Below, piece after piece: positions 1 through 8,763 of a stretch of DNA of 48,816 bases. Position 1 is the stretch's first letter; each line of letters starts with the position of its first letter. The notes under the pieces were generated by a model, which worked only from the letters and a program-made list of their open reading frames with translations, was not told the DNA's origin and ran no database searches. This DNA is from Bacillota bacterium (GTDB lineage: Bacteria > Bacillota > Syntrophomonadia > Syntrophomonadales > DTU052), in contig JAKOVY010000034.1 in NCBI GenBank assembly GCA_029781825.1, positions 1 through 48,816 on the forward strand, written 5' to 3'. Both the position numbers and the translations under genes were made by a program.

Positions 1-515
1 AAAAACCTGCCCTTTACTTCCCCTTCGATATCCAGATAAGCCTCCATGAAGTTTGGATTCAAGCGTACCCGGGGTTGTTCAACTGCCAGGGCTGCAATTA
101 CGCCGGACAACATCCCGGTTAAGGCCGGATCACCGGTACCATACTCGCCGTCCAGTCGGGCTTCCAGATGGAGACATGGCACCAGTCTTATCAGGTAGTG
201 GTAGACTGCATTCATCAGCTCCAGGTTAAGTACGGCTAAAAAGCGGCCCGCCCCCAGCTTTTGTTTTTTCGATGTTGCTTTGGCCTTTCCGGCAGCGAGG
301 TTTTTCTCCCAGCAAAACAGCCTCAGGTACTGGCGGGCTTCCGCGCCCGGTTCCTTTGATACATACAACCTAATCCAACCGCCGAGTCCGGATACTTCTC
401 CATAACCGCGAAAAGCATTTTCGATCTGTACCTGACCCTGGAAACTCACCGGAAGCACCACAGGAACCAGGATTAAGCCCAGGATTACTGATAATGTCAC
501 CGCAAGAACACTCAT
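1..515 (-). CDS. DUF2953 domain protein (3' end beyond window)
   Basis: Partial gene read from 515 down to the left edge; 171 codons are visible and the C-terminus is missing. The protein starts MSVLAVTLSVILGLILV, a hydrophobic N-terminal anchor, followed by an LNLELMNAVYHYL segment and GTGDPALTG, which I recognise as typical of DUF2953 proteins (YtfI of Bacillus). The ATG overlaps the TAA of the upstream anti-sigma gene (TAATG), so the two are translationally coupled. In spore formers this family commonly sits beside the spore-germination gene gerW/ytfJ, which could lie just beyond the left edge; that is inference. Biochemical function is unknown. Confidence 0.75.
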   Translation of the reverse strand, partial: MSVLAVTLSVILGLILVPVVLPVSFQGQVQIENAFRGYGEVSGLGGWIRLYVSKEPGAEARQYLRLFCWEKNLAAGKAKATSKKQKLGAGRFLAVLNLELMNAVYHYLIRLVPCLHLEARLDGEYGTGDPALTGMLSGVIAALAVEQPRVRLNPNFMEAYLDIEGEVKGRF

Positions 516-955
516 TAACTGCGCCCCCGAAACACCAGTTTTAACCCCTTTTTCCCCACAACCTCCAGCGCGGACGGAATCCTGCTGCCAATCGCTCTCG
601 CGGCTCTGCCGAGCGTCCGGGTTCCCGGAATCAGGGTGATTGCAGCCGCCACCGGCTCCCATGCCAGTTTTTGAGTCTGCCAGTAGGAAAACTCGCCGAC
701 TGGCATCTGTGACAGTGCCCTGGCGGCGGTTATCGCCTGCTGACGCAGAAAGGGCAGCTCCGGCGGCAGGTCCAATTCCTCCTCCTCCTGCTCCAGTTCC
801 AGCCACATCAGTTTAAGCCGGGAAAGCTCTTGCCGGCATTCGCGACATCGAGCGAGGTGGTTTTTAAGTTCTTTGACCTGTTCAGGTTCCAATTCCCGGT
901 CCAGAAAAAGTTGCAGCATCTCGTGATTGCATTCCAATGCGGCTAAGCCTCCCAT
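515..955 (-). CDS. zinc-finger (zf-HC2) anti-sigma factor
   Basis: 146 residues. The N-terminal 45 residues carry the zinc-binding anti-sigma signature: Cys9, then HLARCRECRQEL (H-x3-C-x2-C), as in RsiW/RsrA-type proteins. Such proteins bind and silence the ECF sigma factor encoded with them. The gene follows the sigma gene with a 13-bp overlap and overlaps the DUF2953 start, so the three form one operon. Unlike RsiW-type anti-sigmas, no clear membrane segment is visible after the zinc finger; the longest apolar run (around residues 103-110) is too short. It may therefore be soluble and act as a cytoplasmic (for example redox) sensor; that is inference. Confidence 0.8.
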   Translation of the reverse strand: MGGLAALECNHEMLQLFLDRELEPEQVKELKNHLARCRECRQELSRLKLMWLELEQEEEELDLPPELPFLRQQAITAARALSQMPVGEFSYWQTQKLAWEPVAAAITLIPGTRTLGRAARAIGSRIPSALEVVGKKGLKLVFRGRS

Positions 956-1524
956 CCATAAACATCTTTCAACATCTGCCGCAGCCGATTACGGGCCCGG
1001 AAGAGATAAGTTTTGACCGTACCAACCGGTATACCGATCGTATCGGCAATCTCCTTATAGCTCATCCCTTCCTGGTGACGCAGGGTGAGCACCAGCCGAT
1101 ATTCCGGCGGCAGTTCCTGCATGGCCTTTTCCAGAGCCTGCCTGGTTTCCATCCATTCCAGCCGCATCTGGGGATTCCCGCTGTTGCCTGCGGCCAGTGA
1201 ATCCCCCAGGGTTAGACCGTCCGCGATATCCTGGTCCAGTGACAGCAAATCAGGCGACCGTCGACGCAGGAAATTGATCCCGGTGTTGATCACCACCCGA
1301 CGGAGCCACGGCTTAAACGGCAGGTTGATCTGGTAGCTGTCCAGCCCCATCACTATTTTGACCATGGCCTCCTGAGCCAGCTCCAGGGCGTCCTCCCCCC
1401 GCCCGGTCAGCCGGAAACACAGGCTGTAAATATAGCTTTCGTAGCGGGAGAGCAGCACCCGGTAGGCGTAATCGTCTCCCCTCCGACATGCCAGGACCAG
1501 TTGGCGGTCATCCCGGGTATCCAT
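943..1524 (-). CDS. ECF-family RNA polymerase sigma factor
   Basis: 193 residues, normal for ECF sigmas. Region 2 lies at about residues 22-90 (LAQEAMVKIVMGLDSY, then FKPWLRRVVINTGINFLRRR) and region 4 at about 130-185 (YRLVLTLRHQEGMSYKEIA, then IPVGTVKTYLFRARNRLR), with no region 1 or 3. It directs RNA polymerase to a small regulon. The start is supported by AGGAGG upstream of the ATG at 1524. A promoter of ECF type precedes it, implying autoregulation, and the cognate anti-sigma is the next gene. It resembles the SigW/RpoE group; the exact subgroup is not determined. Confidence 0.9.
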   Translation of the reverse strand: MDTRDDRQLVLACRRGDDYAYRVLLSRYESYIYSLCFRLTGRGEDALELAQEAMVKIVMGLDSYQINLPFKPWLRRVVINTGINFLRRRSPDLLSLDQDIADGLTLGDSLAAGNSGNPQMRLEWMETRQALEKAMQELPPEYRLVLTLRHQEGMSYKEIADTIGIPVGTVKTYLFRARNRLRQMLKDVYGWEA

Positions 1525-1555
1525 TAGATATTCCTCCTGGAGGATTTCATTTCTC

Positions 1556-1583
1556 TATACACTCTCTCATTAAATAAGTTTCA
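1556..1583 (-). promoter_or_regulatory. ECF-type promoter of the sigma/anti-sigma operon
   Basis: Minus strand: TGAAAC (1583-1578), a 16-nt spacer, then TGTATA (1561-1556). This is close to the SigW-type ECF consensus TGAAAC-N16-CGTATA. It lies 32 nt upstream of the sigma ATG, so the sigma factor probably transcribes its own operon. Confidence 0.65.
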
Positions 1584-1721
1584 CCTTGAAAAACATTTTG
1601 TAGTGACAACGACCCTCTAAAAATTCAGAGGGACTATTCCGCCGCACGACAGAACAGTCCCTTCCGAGCAATAAGTATTGATGTTCTAACCGGTCCGGGG
1701 CGTCCATTACGCCCGGTTTGG
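1584..1721. other. intergenic region with two small inverted repeats
   Basis: No gene seen. CCCTCT (1613-1618) pairs with AGAGGG (1627-1632). Closer to the lipoprotein stop, GGGCGT and ACGCCC (within about 1698-1715) form another small stem. Neither is followed by a T-run, so they are at best weak terminators. Confidence 0.3.
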
Positions 1722-2531
1722 TTAGAATTCTGTACCGCTCAGTTTGCCGGTAAAGCTTCCATCAGTAACGGTCAGCCACTGGGTGGCTCCGCTGATCCAT
1801 GTATCCGGATCGGGCGGATTCTTGAAGATGCTCGCCGGTTCGGATTCTACCCCTTCAAAACGAGCCGAGGACCCATTGTTGCCTTCAAAGACGAGCCGAT
1901 AGTTGCACCACTCATAAACCGGTTGGGCCTGCTCATGGCCGGTGACATCCTCAAAATAGTACTGGGCTGCATACCCCTTACCAAGTTTACAGTATTCAAA
2001 AACAAGCCCCAGCTTGTCGTTCTCGTAACCGACCAATCTCAGGGAATCTGTGGCTGCATCGTAGGCAACATCCAGCTTCCACTTGTTTCCATCTTTTTCG
2101 CCGGTAATCTGATAGCTGCCATCCCCATTGTCAACCAGACCTACATTATCAGCCCATCCCTGCTCCAGCATTGATTTTTCCATATTCACATCAAAATTCC
2201 CGATGATGTTTACTGATTGACCCAACAAACCCAAGGGCAGAAGGTAGTCAAAAATCGTGTTCCCAAGTACAATGACCTGACTCCGGTGAATAGATACCAC
2301 CTCATGATCCTCACTGGCATCGACAATATAATTTTCATATGCGTGTTTGGCATCGCTAAAGGCCTTGTAATTGTCGCATATGACCGCCTGCCGGTCACCT
2401 GAAGCAGCAGGAGCGCCCGCTTCGTCAGCCGATTTGGATTGCTCTGATTGCTGAGCCGTCTCGGCACCGCCGCAGCCCACCATAGAAAAAGCCAGAAGCA
2501 AACAGATGACAACAGCCAATAATCTTTTCAA
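1722..2531 (-). CDS. hypothetical lipoprotein
   Basis: 269 residues. The N-terminus is a clear lipoprotein signal: basic MKR, an apolar core LLAVVICLLLAFS and the lipobox MVGC with Cys20, followed by a Ser/Ala/Gln-rich linker to about residue 46. The mature part is probably anchored on the outer face of the cytoplasmic membrane. I do not recognise the remaining domain (YENYIVDASEDHEVVSIHRS, and later WKLDVAYDAATDSLRLVGYE); the alternating polar/apolar pattern suggests beta structure. It stands alone between the ECF operon and the sigma-54 activator, and no function can be assigned. Confidence 0.7.
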   Translation of the reverse strand: MKRLLAVVICLLLAFSMVGCGGAETAQQSEQSKSADEAGAPAASGDRQAVICDNYKAFSDAKHAYENYIVDASEDHEVVSIHRSQVIVLGNTIFDYLLPLGLLGQSVNIIGNFDVNMEKSMLEQGWADNVGLVDNGDGSYQITGEKDGNKWKLDVAYDAATDSLRLVGYENDKLGLVFEYCKLGKGYAAQYYFEDVTGHEQAQPVYEWCNYRLVFEGNNGSSARFEGVESEPASIFKNPPDPDTWISGATQWLTVTDGSFTGKLSGTEF

Positions 2532-2841
2532 GACAAAACGACCTCCCTTGAAACCATGAATTGATAAAGCTGATCAAATTGCAGGCATGCCACATCGATT
2601 GCGGCTGTGTGATGCCAATCGGGTCCGGGATCGCTCCCCGTCCTGTCCTCTTTCACAAGGCACAAAACAGCGTGCCGGGAAATGAGGATTCTTCCGCGGC
2701 TACTACATGGATTCTGCCCCTGTTTACAGTATTCAGACCTCCTTTCAATTCTCCTTCCCGGCATCCAGGACAACACCGGCGGGAGGGATCTGTCGGATCT
2801 TAATCATTCCTTCTGCTTATGTTTGATTGTAGATATCCGTG

Positions 2842-2871
2842 AAAAAAATGAAATCACCCCGGGGGTGATTT
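2842..2871 (-). terminator. rho-independent terminator, minus strand
   Basis: Inverted repeat AAATCACCCC (2851-2860) and GGGGTGATTT (2862-2871). Read on the minus strand it is followed by CATTTTTTTC, giving a GC-rich stem plus T7. It would end transcripts from the sigma-54 activator, whose stop is about 200 nt upstream. Confidence 0.75.
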
Positions 2872-2878
2872 TGAGCAC

Positions 2879-2975
2879 AATTATTAATTTCGGGATAGGC
2901 TGGCAGAGATTTCAGGCTTGGTCGGGCTATCAGCCATACAATATCGAAATAACCCGCTATCCGGACCGTATTCAA
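2879..2975 (-). pseudogene. relic similar to the C-terminal part of the lipid-kinase gene
   Basis: This non-coding stretch shares a 15-nt identical block (AGATTTCAGGCTTGG) and a 13-nt identical block (ACAATATCGAAAT) with the diacylglycerol-kinase-family gene at about 12213-12260, in the same order and strand, separated by 16 versus 17 nt. In one minus-strand frame it reads GYFDIV, matching GHFDIVVV of the intact protein. The reading frame then breaks. I interpret it as a decayed fragment of a second such gene. The rest of 2532-3068 holds no gene I can support. Confidence 0.45.
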
Positions 2976-3068
2976 GATGCGCGGGTGGTTTCCCGTGATA
3001 ATAGCTTAAACGAACCGAAGGAAATCGACGTTGACCCAAGCCGATTGTATGCCGAGGCCTTGCTGTCT

Positions 3069-5027
3069 CTAGATCGAAAACCTCTTCATCTTGCGATAAA
3101 GGCTGCTGCGGGATATGCCCAGTTCCCTGGCTACACGGGTTTTATTGTTTTTGTGTTTATGCAGGAAACTCCTTATTATCTGCTCCTGCAAACCCGGGTC
3201 CCTGGGAAGGCGTTTATCCCAAATTTCAGTCTTATCCTCCAGATTGCACTTCAGCTCCAGTGGAATAACGTCCAGCGTTAAGGTACTGCCAGTAGTGATA
3301 TTGATGGCCCGTTCGATGACATTGCTAAGTTCTCTCACATTGCCGGGCCAATCATAGTTTGCAAGTACCTCCAAAACCTTGTCGTCCACTTTTGTTATCT
3401 CTTTCCCCAATCGGGGACCGATGGTCTTAACAAAATACTCGACCAGTATGGGGATATCGTCCTTTCTTTCTCTTAACGGCGGAATATTTATGTCAATAAC
3501 GCTCAACCGATAATAGAGGTCCAATCGGAAGTTGCCCTTGCGAACCTCTTCCTTCAGGTTCTTATTGGTAGCCGCAATTATGCGAACGTTGACACTGGTA
3601 ACCTCATGCCCTCCCAGACGTGTTATCTTTCCTTCTTCCAGAACCCGCAGGAGAGATCCCTGCAGATCCAGCGGCATTTCTCCGATCTCATCCAGAAATA
3701 TGGTTCCCTGGTCGGCCAGTTCAAACTTGCCCGGGTTGCCGCCCTTTCGGGCTCCCGTGAAGGCACCTTCTTCATAGCCGAAAAGCTCGCTGGATACCAG
3801 TTCCCGGGGCAGTGCAGCACAATTGATGGCGAAAAAGGGCTCCCGGCATCGGCTGCTGGCATTGTGGATCGCCTGAGCAAACATATCCTTGCCCACACCG
3901 CTCTCACCCAGCAGGAGGATGTTGGAATCAGTATTGGCCGCCATTTCTGCACAGTGGACGGCATATTTAAAATCAGGGTTTTGGCCAATGATGTCTTTAA
4001 AGGTCATCTTGGCCTGAGCCCCGGAGATCCTTTCAATCATTTTTTTATACTGTTTCATCGGCTGGATGATGATTACGGTTCCCAGGGTTCCCTGCTCTTT
4101 TGAAACCAGGGGGGTACAGCTTACCGCCAGCTTGATGCTGTCATTTTTGCGGCGGATCAAGAGGGGTTCCCCGAAAAGCCTGCGTTTGCTGTTGATCCTG
4201 TCAAAAAAGAGCTCATTTTCCGGCATCATCAAATCGGTCAGTTTTTCGCCAACGGAATTGAAATGATCAATACCGAGGTTCTGAGCCGCTTGATGATTTA
4301 TATGGATAATACATCCCTCATTGTCCAGGGTTACTACACCGTCGGATATGGAATCCATTATGGCAGCTTTGTGAAGGTTGGCCATCTCGCTCTGCTGATA
4401 GGCGTTATGCAAAGCCATCTGTCGTTCTATGGCTCGGGAAGCCGCCACCGCCATGCCCATGGTATGTCGGTTGACCAGGTGATAAGGGCCGATAATGTTC
4501 AGCACCCCGATCAACCTGCCCTCTTCATCAAAGATCGGGGATGCGGAACAGGTGGCTATTGACGCGCAAAGACAGTAATGCTCATAACCCAGCAACTGCA
4601 CCGGCTTGCCCAAAACCAGGGCCAGGGAGGCGGCATTGGTTCCCATAACCTCTTCGGACCATTTCGCGCCCTCGGTCAGGTTGGCTCTGCCGGTAAATTC
4701 AAGCCCGTCTTTATCACCAATCCGTTTCAGAAAATACCCCTCATTATCCGTCAGGGCAAAAACGAATCCGGAGCCCTCCATAAACCGGTGCAGGTGTCCC
4801 ATCATAATGGTGGCCTGCTCGATTAAAGACTTGTTGGCTGCTTTCCGCTCTTCCAACTCTGCCGGGCTGATTATCACATCACAGCATCTCTTATAAGGGT
4901 TAACTCCCAGGGCCTCACTCCGCGCCCAGGACTCACGGATCTCCGGAGACAGGGTTATACCCTCATACTCGCCCCGTTCGTGCAGCAATTTCCAGATTTT
5001 TATTACTTCCCTTTTGTTTTCATTCAC
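3069..5027 (-). CDS. sigma-54-dependent activator, GAF-PAS-AAA+-Fis (AcoR-like)
   Basis: 652 residues from the GTG at 5027, chosen because GAGG lies 9 nt upstream; the open frame runs 58 codons further but that part has no family-like sequence. Order: GAF-like sensor (about 60-185), PAS (about 220-325), AAA+ domain (about 345-570) and a Fis-type helix-turn-helix at the C-terminus (TRVARELGISRSSLYRKM). Walker A is GESGVGKD (374-381), the sigma-54 contact loop is GAFTGA (421-426) and Walker B is IFLDEIGEM (Asp446). Such proteins use ATP to open sigma-54 promoters from upstream sites. It lies next to a beta-oxidation operon with a sigma-54 promoter, so it is probably its regulator; the inducer, perhaps an acyl compound, is not known. 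Confidence 0.92.
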   Translation of the reverse strand: MNENKREVIKIWKLLHERGEYEGITLSPEIRESWARSEALGVNPYKRCCDVIISPAELEERKAANKSLIEQATIMMGHLHRFMEGSGFVFALTDNEGYFLKRIGDKDGLEFTGRANLTEGAKWSEEVMGTNAASLALVLGKPVQLLGYEHYCLCASIATCSASPIFDEEGRLIGVLNIIGPYHLVNRHTMGMAVAASRAIERQMALHNAYQQSEMANLHKAAIMDSISDGVVTLDNEGCIIHINHQAAQNLGIDHFNSVGEKLTDLMMPENELFFDRINSKRRLFGEPLLIRRKNDSIKLAVSCTPLVSKEQGTLGTVIIIQPMKQYKKMIERISGAQAKMTFKDIIGQNPDFKYAVHCAEMAANTDSNILLLGESGVGKDMFAQAIHNASSRCREPFFAINCAALPRELVSSELFGYEEGAFTGARKGGNPGKFELADQGTIFLDEIGEMPLDLQGSLLRVLEEGKITRLGGHEVTSVNVRIIAATNKNLKEEVRKGNFRLDLYYRLSVIDINIPPLRERKDDIPILVEYFVKTIGPRLGKEITKVDDKVLEVLANYDWPGNVRELSNVIERAINITTGSTLTLDVIPLELKCNLEDKTEIWDKRLPRDPGLQEQIIRSFLHKHKNNKTRVARELGISRSSLYRKMKRFSI

Positions 5028-5220
5028 GGCCGTATACCTCGTTAGCGGGTTGTGTAACTGTATTTGATTATACCACCCGAAATGCAGGCATCGCCCGGCC
5101 GCCCGGGTGGCTCCCCGGTACCGGAGACGGGCTGAAAGACAGTTATTGGAGAGTATTTCGAATTGCTTCCGCCGTCCGTTCAATCCGGGCCAAGCCGGCA
5201 ATACCTTTATACCGGGCGAG

Positions 5221-5263
5221 TTAAAACCCGGCTGATACAGGCGTCTGGAGCCGTATCAGCCGG
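5221..5263 (-). terminator. terminator of the acyl-CoA operon
   Basis: CCGGCTGATAC (5228-5238) pairs perfectly with GTATCAGCCGG (5253-5263). On the minus strand the stem is followed by GTTTTAAC. It sits 38 nt past the acyl-CoA dehydrogenase stop and separates that operon from the activator gene. Confidence 0.75.
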
Positions 5264-5300
5264 AATATAAGTTGGTATCGCAAGTTGGAAAACGTTCCGG

Positions 5301-6443
5301 CTAAGCAAGGATTCTCCCCGAGATTACTACCCGCTGGATCTGCTGAGTCCCCTCATAGATCTGCAGGATCTTGGCATCACGCATCAGTTTCTCCATAGGG
5401 TACTCCCGCATATAGCCGTAACCGCCAAAGATCTGCAGCGCATCCACCGCGGTCTTCATGGCCACATCACCGGCAAAGAGCTTGGCCATGGCACCAAGTT
5501 TGGGATCCGGATTGCCGTTGTCGATCTGCCAGGCCGCCTGCCAGACCAGTCCGCGGGCGGCTTCAATCTGGGTCGCCATATCGGCCAGCATAAAGGCTAT
5601 CGCCTGGTTGCTGGATATGGGGCGTCCAAACTGTACCCTCTGCTTGGAGTACTCCAGGGCCTCCTCATAAGCACGCCGAGCCACACCTACCGCAGCCGCT
5701 CCAATGCTCATCCTGGTTTGATCCAGGGTCCGCATTGCGATCTTGAAGCCTTCTCCCTCGGCACCCAAGCGATCCCGGGCAGGGACGCGAACCTCATCGA
5801 AGATAACCTCCGCCACATGCGAAGCCCGATCGCCCATTTTATCTTCCACCTTGCCCATTGACAGTCCCGGGGCATCGCCCGGCACCAGAAAGGCGCTGAT
5901 TCCCCGGGTACCCTTCTGAGTGCGGTCGGTCTTGGCGAAGACGGTATTCATGGCTGCAATCCCGCCATGGGTAATGAAGCACTTGGTTCCGGTCAATATA
6001 TACTCGTCGCCCACCTTTCTGGCATAAGTCGCCATGGAAGAAGCGTCGGAACCCGCATTGGGCTCGGTCAGACAGAATGATCCCAGCAGGGGAGCCTCTC
6101 CAAACTGTGGGAGCCACCGATCCATCTGCTCCTCGGTGCCGGCGATTTGGATAGGAGTCAAAGCCAGGGTATTGCCGTTCCATGCGCCTGATATTCCCAA
6201 ACAGCCGTAAGCCAGCTCCTCGACCAGGATGGCCTCGGTTACGTGATCCAGCTCCAAACCGCCGTATTTGGCGGGAAGATTGAAGTTCCACAGACCGATA
6301 TCAAATGCTTTCCTGATTATGTCCCATGGCATCTCGCCGGTTTTATCATATTGAGGCGCCGCCGGGATTATCTCGGAACGCGTAAATTTCCGGGCCAATG
6401 ACTGCATCTCTTTTTGTTCATCAGTCAGTTCAAAACTGATCAT
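5301..6443 (-). CDS. acyl-CoA dehydrogenase
   Basis: 380 residues, full length for the family. Oxidises acyl-CoA to enoyl-CoA with FAD, passing electrons to an electron-transfer flavoprotein. Visible signatures: CLTEPNAGSDASS (FAD/substrate loop), DQTRMSIGAAAVGVARRA, IFGGYGYMREYPMEKLMRDAK near the C-terminus, and the catalytic-base motif QIYEGT with Glu364, the position used by short- and medium-chain enzymes. Third gene of the SDR-thiolase-dehydrogenase operon (80 nt after the thiolase). Substrate chain length cannot be read from the sequence. Confidence 0.95.
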   Translation of the reverse strand: MISFELTDEQKEMQSLARKFTRSEIIPAAPQYDKTGEMPWDIIRKAFDIGLWNFNLPAKYGGLELDHVTEAILVEELAYGCLGISGAWNGNTLALTPIQIAGTEEQMDRWLPQFGEAPLLGSFCLTEPNAGSDASSMATYARKVGDEYILTGTKCFITHGGIAAMNTVFAKTDRTQKGTRGISAFLVPGDAPGLSMGKVEDKMGDRASHVAEVIFDEVRVPARDRLGAEGEGFKIAMRTLDQTRMSIGAAAVGVARRAYEEALEYSKQRVQFGRPISSNQAIAFMLADMATQIEAARGLVWQAAWQIDNGNPDPKLGAMAKLFAGDVAMKTAVDALQIFGGYGYMREYPMEKLMRDAKILQIYEGTQQIQRVVISGRILA

Positions 6444-6523
6444 GCCGAATCCACCTCCAAAAAACTGTTATTGCGGCAGCGGGGGTCATAATAACGCTTG
6501 CCCCCTGCTGCCAAACATGGAGT

Positions 6524-7831
6524 TTATTCAACCCAGATTATGCACCCGGCACCCTGGGTCAGACCTCCGCAAATAGCACAGGCCGCATACCCGCCGCCGT
6601 TTTCTTTCAGGTTGTACGCTGCGGTCATCATGATCCGCGCACCGCTGGCGGTATTGGCGTGCCCGACGGCGATTGCGCTCCCGTTGACATTCAGTTTCTT
6701 CTTCAGTTCCTGATAAAGGCCGGGGTCGTTGTCAAGAATAGGTTTCTCAGAAGCTTCCCTTACCAGGGCCTGATAATCTCCCCCAAGGAATCTCCTGTTG
6801 GACAGGAGTTTGGTAGCCACCAGCGGAACGCAGGCGAAGGCCTCATTGATCTCGATGAACTTCAAATCGTCAACCGTCAAACCGGTCAAGTCCAGGCACT
6901 TCTTGATCGCAAATGCGGGTGATACGGGCATTATGCGCGGCTGCAGCGCAATCGAAGATATCTCCACCACCGTGTACAGTATATCGAGTCCCAGCTGTTC
7001 GGCTTTCTCACGCCGCATGAAGATCTGGGCACAGGCACCGTCATTCATGCCGGGTGCATTTCCGGCGGTGATGGTGGGATTACCGAAAATCGGCTTCAGT
7101 TTTGCCAGATCCTCAAGCTTGATGTCCGGGCGGTACTGCTCATCAATGTCCAGAACTTTGGAGGAAATTACATTGCCCTTTTTATCTGTCTTTACCACCT
7201 CATAAGGAACCATCTCACTCTTAAAGAAACCGCGTTCCCAGGCTTTGCCGTAATTCAGGTGACTGTTGAGAGCAAACTCATCCTGTTCTTCCCGGGAGAT
7301 CCCATATTCCTGGGCCACATTGCCGGAATCAACCGCCACCGGCGCATAGTCCTTGTAACCAAGAGGAATGATCGGGTCCTCCACCAGGAAGGAGGTATGG
7401 CGCTTCCCTTCCCAGCGGATACCGCGCAGGAGGAAAGGCACGGTGCTGAAACTGGTGGCTCCCCCGGTCATTACCACTTCAGCTTCACCCAGGCGAATGC
7501 TCCGGAGGCCATATTTAACGGCAGCCATTCCTGAGATACAGGCTTGGTCAAAGGTAACTGAAGGCTTCTCCGCCGGGATACCCGCTTTCAACATGCTCTG
7601 CCGGGCGGTAACCGGTGTGTACGGGTCCTTACAGTTGGTGGTATCGCCGCATCCCCACCAGACCTCGTCAATCATTCCCGGGTCGAGCGCTATCCTGTCC
7701 AGGGTGTTCTTCATCGCCAAAGCACCGAGGTCGTAGATGTCCACATCTTTCAACGACCCACCGAAACGTCCGAACGGAGTCCTGGTAGCGGCTACACAGA
7801 CCATGTCATCCTTGCTCTTCTTAAAAGACAT
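6524..7831 (-). CDS. acetyl-CoA acetyltransferase (thiolase family)
   Basis: 435 residues, somewhat longer than the usual 390-400 because of an insertion before the C-terminal motif (FLGGDYQALVREASEKPIL region). Catalyses thiolytic cleavage of 3-ketoacyl-CoA or the reverse condensation. Nucleophile Cys98 lies in DQACISGMAAV; INEAFA, GHANTASGAR (the active-site His) and AICGGLTQG (the second catalytic Cys) are present. The usual GHPxGASG is GHANTASG here, a mild divergence. AAAGGAG precedes the ATG. Being co-operonic with an acyl-CoA dehydrogenase, it fits fatty-acid breakdown. Confidence 0.93.
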   Translation of the reverse strand: MSFKKSKDDMVCVAATRTPFGRFGGSLKDVDIYDLGALAMKNTLDRIALDPGMIDEVWWGCGDTTNCKDPYTPVTARQSMLKAGIPAEKPSVTFDQACISGMAAVKYGLRSIRLGEAEVVMTGGATSFSTVPFLLRGIRWEGKRHTSFLVEDPIIPLGYKDYAPVAVDSGNVAQEYGISREEQDEFALNSHLNYGKAWERGFFKSEMVPYEVVKTDKKGNVISSKVLDIDEQYRPDIKLEDLAKLKPIFGNPTITAGNAPGMNDGACAQIFMRREKAEQLGLDILYTVVEISSIALQPRIMPVSPAFAIKKCLDLTGLTVDDLKFIEINEAFACVPLVATKLLSNRRFLGGDYQALVREASEKPILDNDPGLYQELKKKLNVNGSAIAVGHANTASGARIMMTAAYNLKENGGGYAACAICGGLTQGAGCIIWVE

Positions 7832-7935
7832 TTACGCCAACTCCTTTCCCATTAACCTTTACCTTAGTCAACTCTTAATCCAAACCACAAACTCTTCGCG
7901 GGTGATGTCATACCCCGGAATGAATGCCCGCTAAC

Positions 7936-8715
7936 CTACATCGCCACATAGCCGCCATCAACGCTCAAGACAACCCCCGTGACATAGCTGGCACCCGGGG
8001 AGGCCAGGAACAAAGTAGCCGCCTTTAACTCGTCGCTGCCTCCGAAACGGCCCATGGGTATCATTTCCAGGTATGCTTCCTCCTTCGTAGCCAGGCTTTC
8101 CGCAGTCATGTGGGAGGGAAACCACCCCGGTGCAATGGCGTTGACGGTAATGTTGTAACGGGCCCATTTTACGGCCAGATCCTTGGTCAGCCCGGCAATT
8201 CCGGCCTTACTGGCCTGATAGGCTACCGTATCCATAATCTCCGGTTTGGCACCAACAAACGAAGCTATAGACGCGATGTTAATGATCCGTCCATAGTTCT
8301 GCTTGGACATAATCCTCGCCGCCTTCTGCATGCAGAGCCAGGGCCCGGTCAGGTTGGTGTTTATCACCTTGTCCCAACCGCTGCGCGGGTACTCCAGCGA
8401 AGGAGCACCCCAGGTAGCTCCGGAGTTGTTAACCAGGATATCCAGCCGGCCGAACTCTTTCATCACCAGCTCGAACAGAGCATCTATTTCCTCTTCCTTG
8501 GTTACGTCACAACGAGCCGGCAGTACCTTAACCCCCAGTTCCTGAGTCATCTTTTCCGCCGCCGCCACACACCGGTCAAGTTTGCGGGCTGCGATAACCA
8601 AACTGGCGCCGGCCTCTGCCAGTGCATAGGACATCTGTACCCCTATACCGGCTGCTCCACCGGTAACTATTGCAACCTGTCCCGACAAATCAAACAATTC
8701 CTTAACGTGTCTCAA
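7936..8715 (-). CDS. short-chain dehydrogenase/reductase
   Basis: 259 residues, classical SDR: cofactor motif TGGAAGIG (18-25), NNSG (96-99), Ser149 and the catalytic YQASK (Tyr166, Lys170). The TTG start at 8715 has AGGAGG 7 nt upstream. First gene of the sigma-54-driven operon with thiolase and acyl-CoA dehydrogenase. A role as NAD(P)-dependent 3-hydroxyacyl-CoA dehydrogenase or related alcohol oxidation is inferred from context; by sequence it also resembles gluconate 5-dehydrogenase-type SDRs, so the substrate is open. No enoyl-CoA hydratase is encoded nearby. Confidence 0.92.
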   Translation of the reverse strand: MRHVKELFDLSGQVAIVTGGAAGIGVQMSYALAEAGASLVIAARKLDRCVAAAEKMTQELGVKVLPARCDVTKEEEIDALFELVMKEFGRLDILVNNSGATWGAPSLEYPRSGWDKVINTNLTGPWLCMQKAARIMSKQNYGRIINIASIASFVGAKPEIMDTVAYQASKAGIAGLTKDLAVKWARYNITVNAIAPGWFPSHMTAESLATKEEAYLEMIPMGRFGGSDELKAATLFLASPGASYVTGVVLSVDGGYVAM

Positions 8716-8763
8716 TCACAATCCTCCTCTCATCTGGTCACCCGATGTACATTCAAATAAGAA

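Noticed and set aside
2528-2776. 82-codon minus-strand frame ahead of the lipoprotein
   Set aside because: No ribosome binding site at its start, overlaps the lipoprotein start and shows no family resemblance.
2682-3281. 199-codon open frame on the plus strand
   Set aside because: It crosses the minus-strand terminator and the 3' end of the sigma-54 activator gene, has no ribosome binding site and no family-like sequence.
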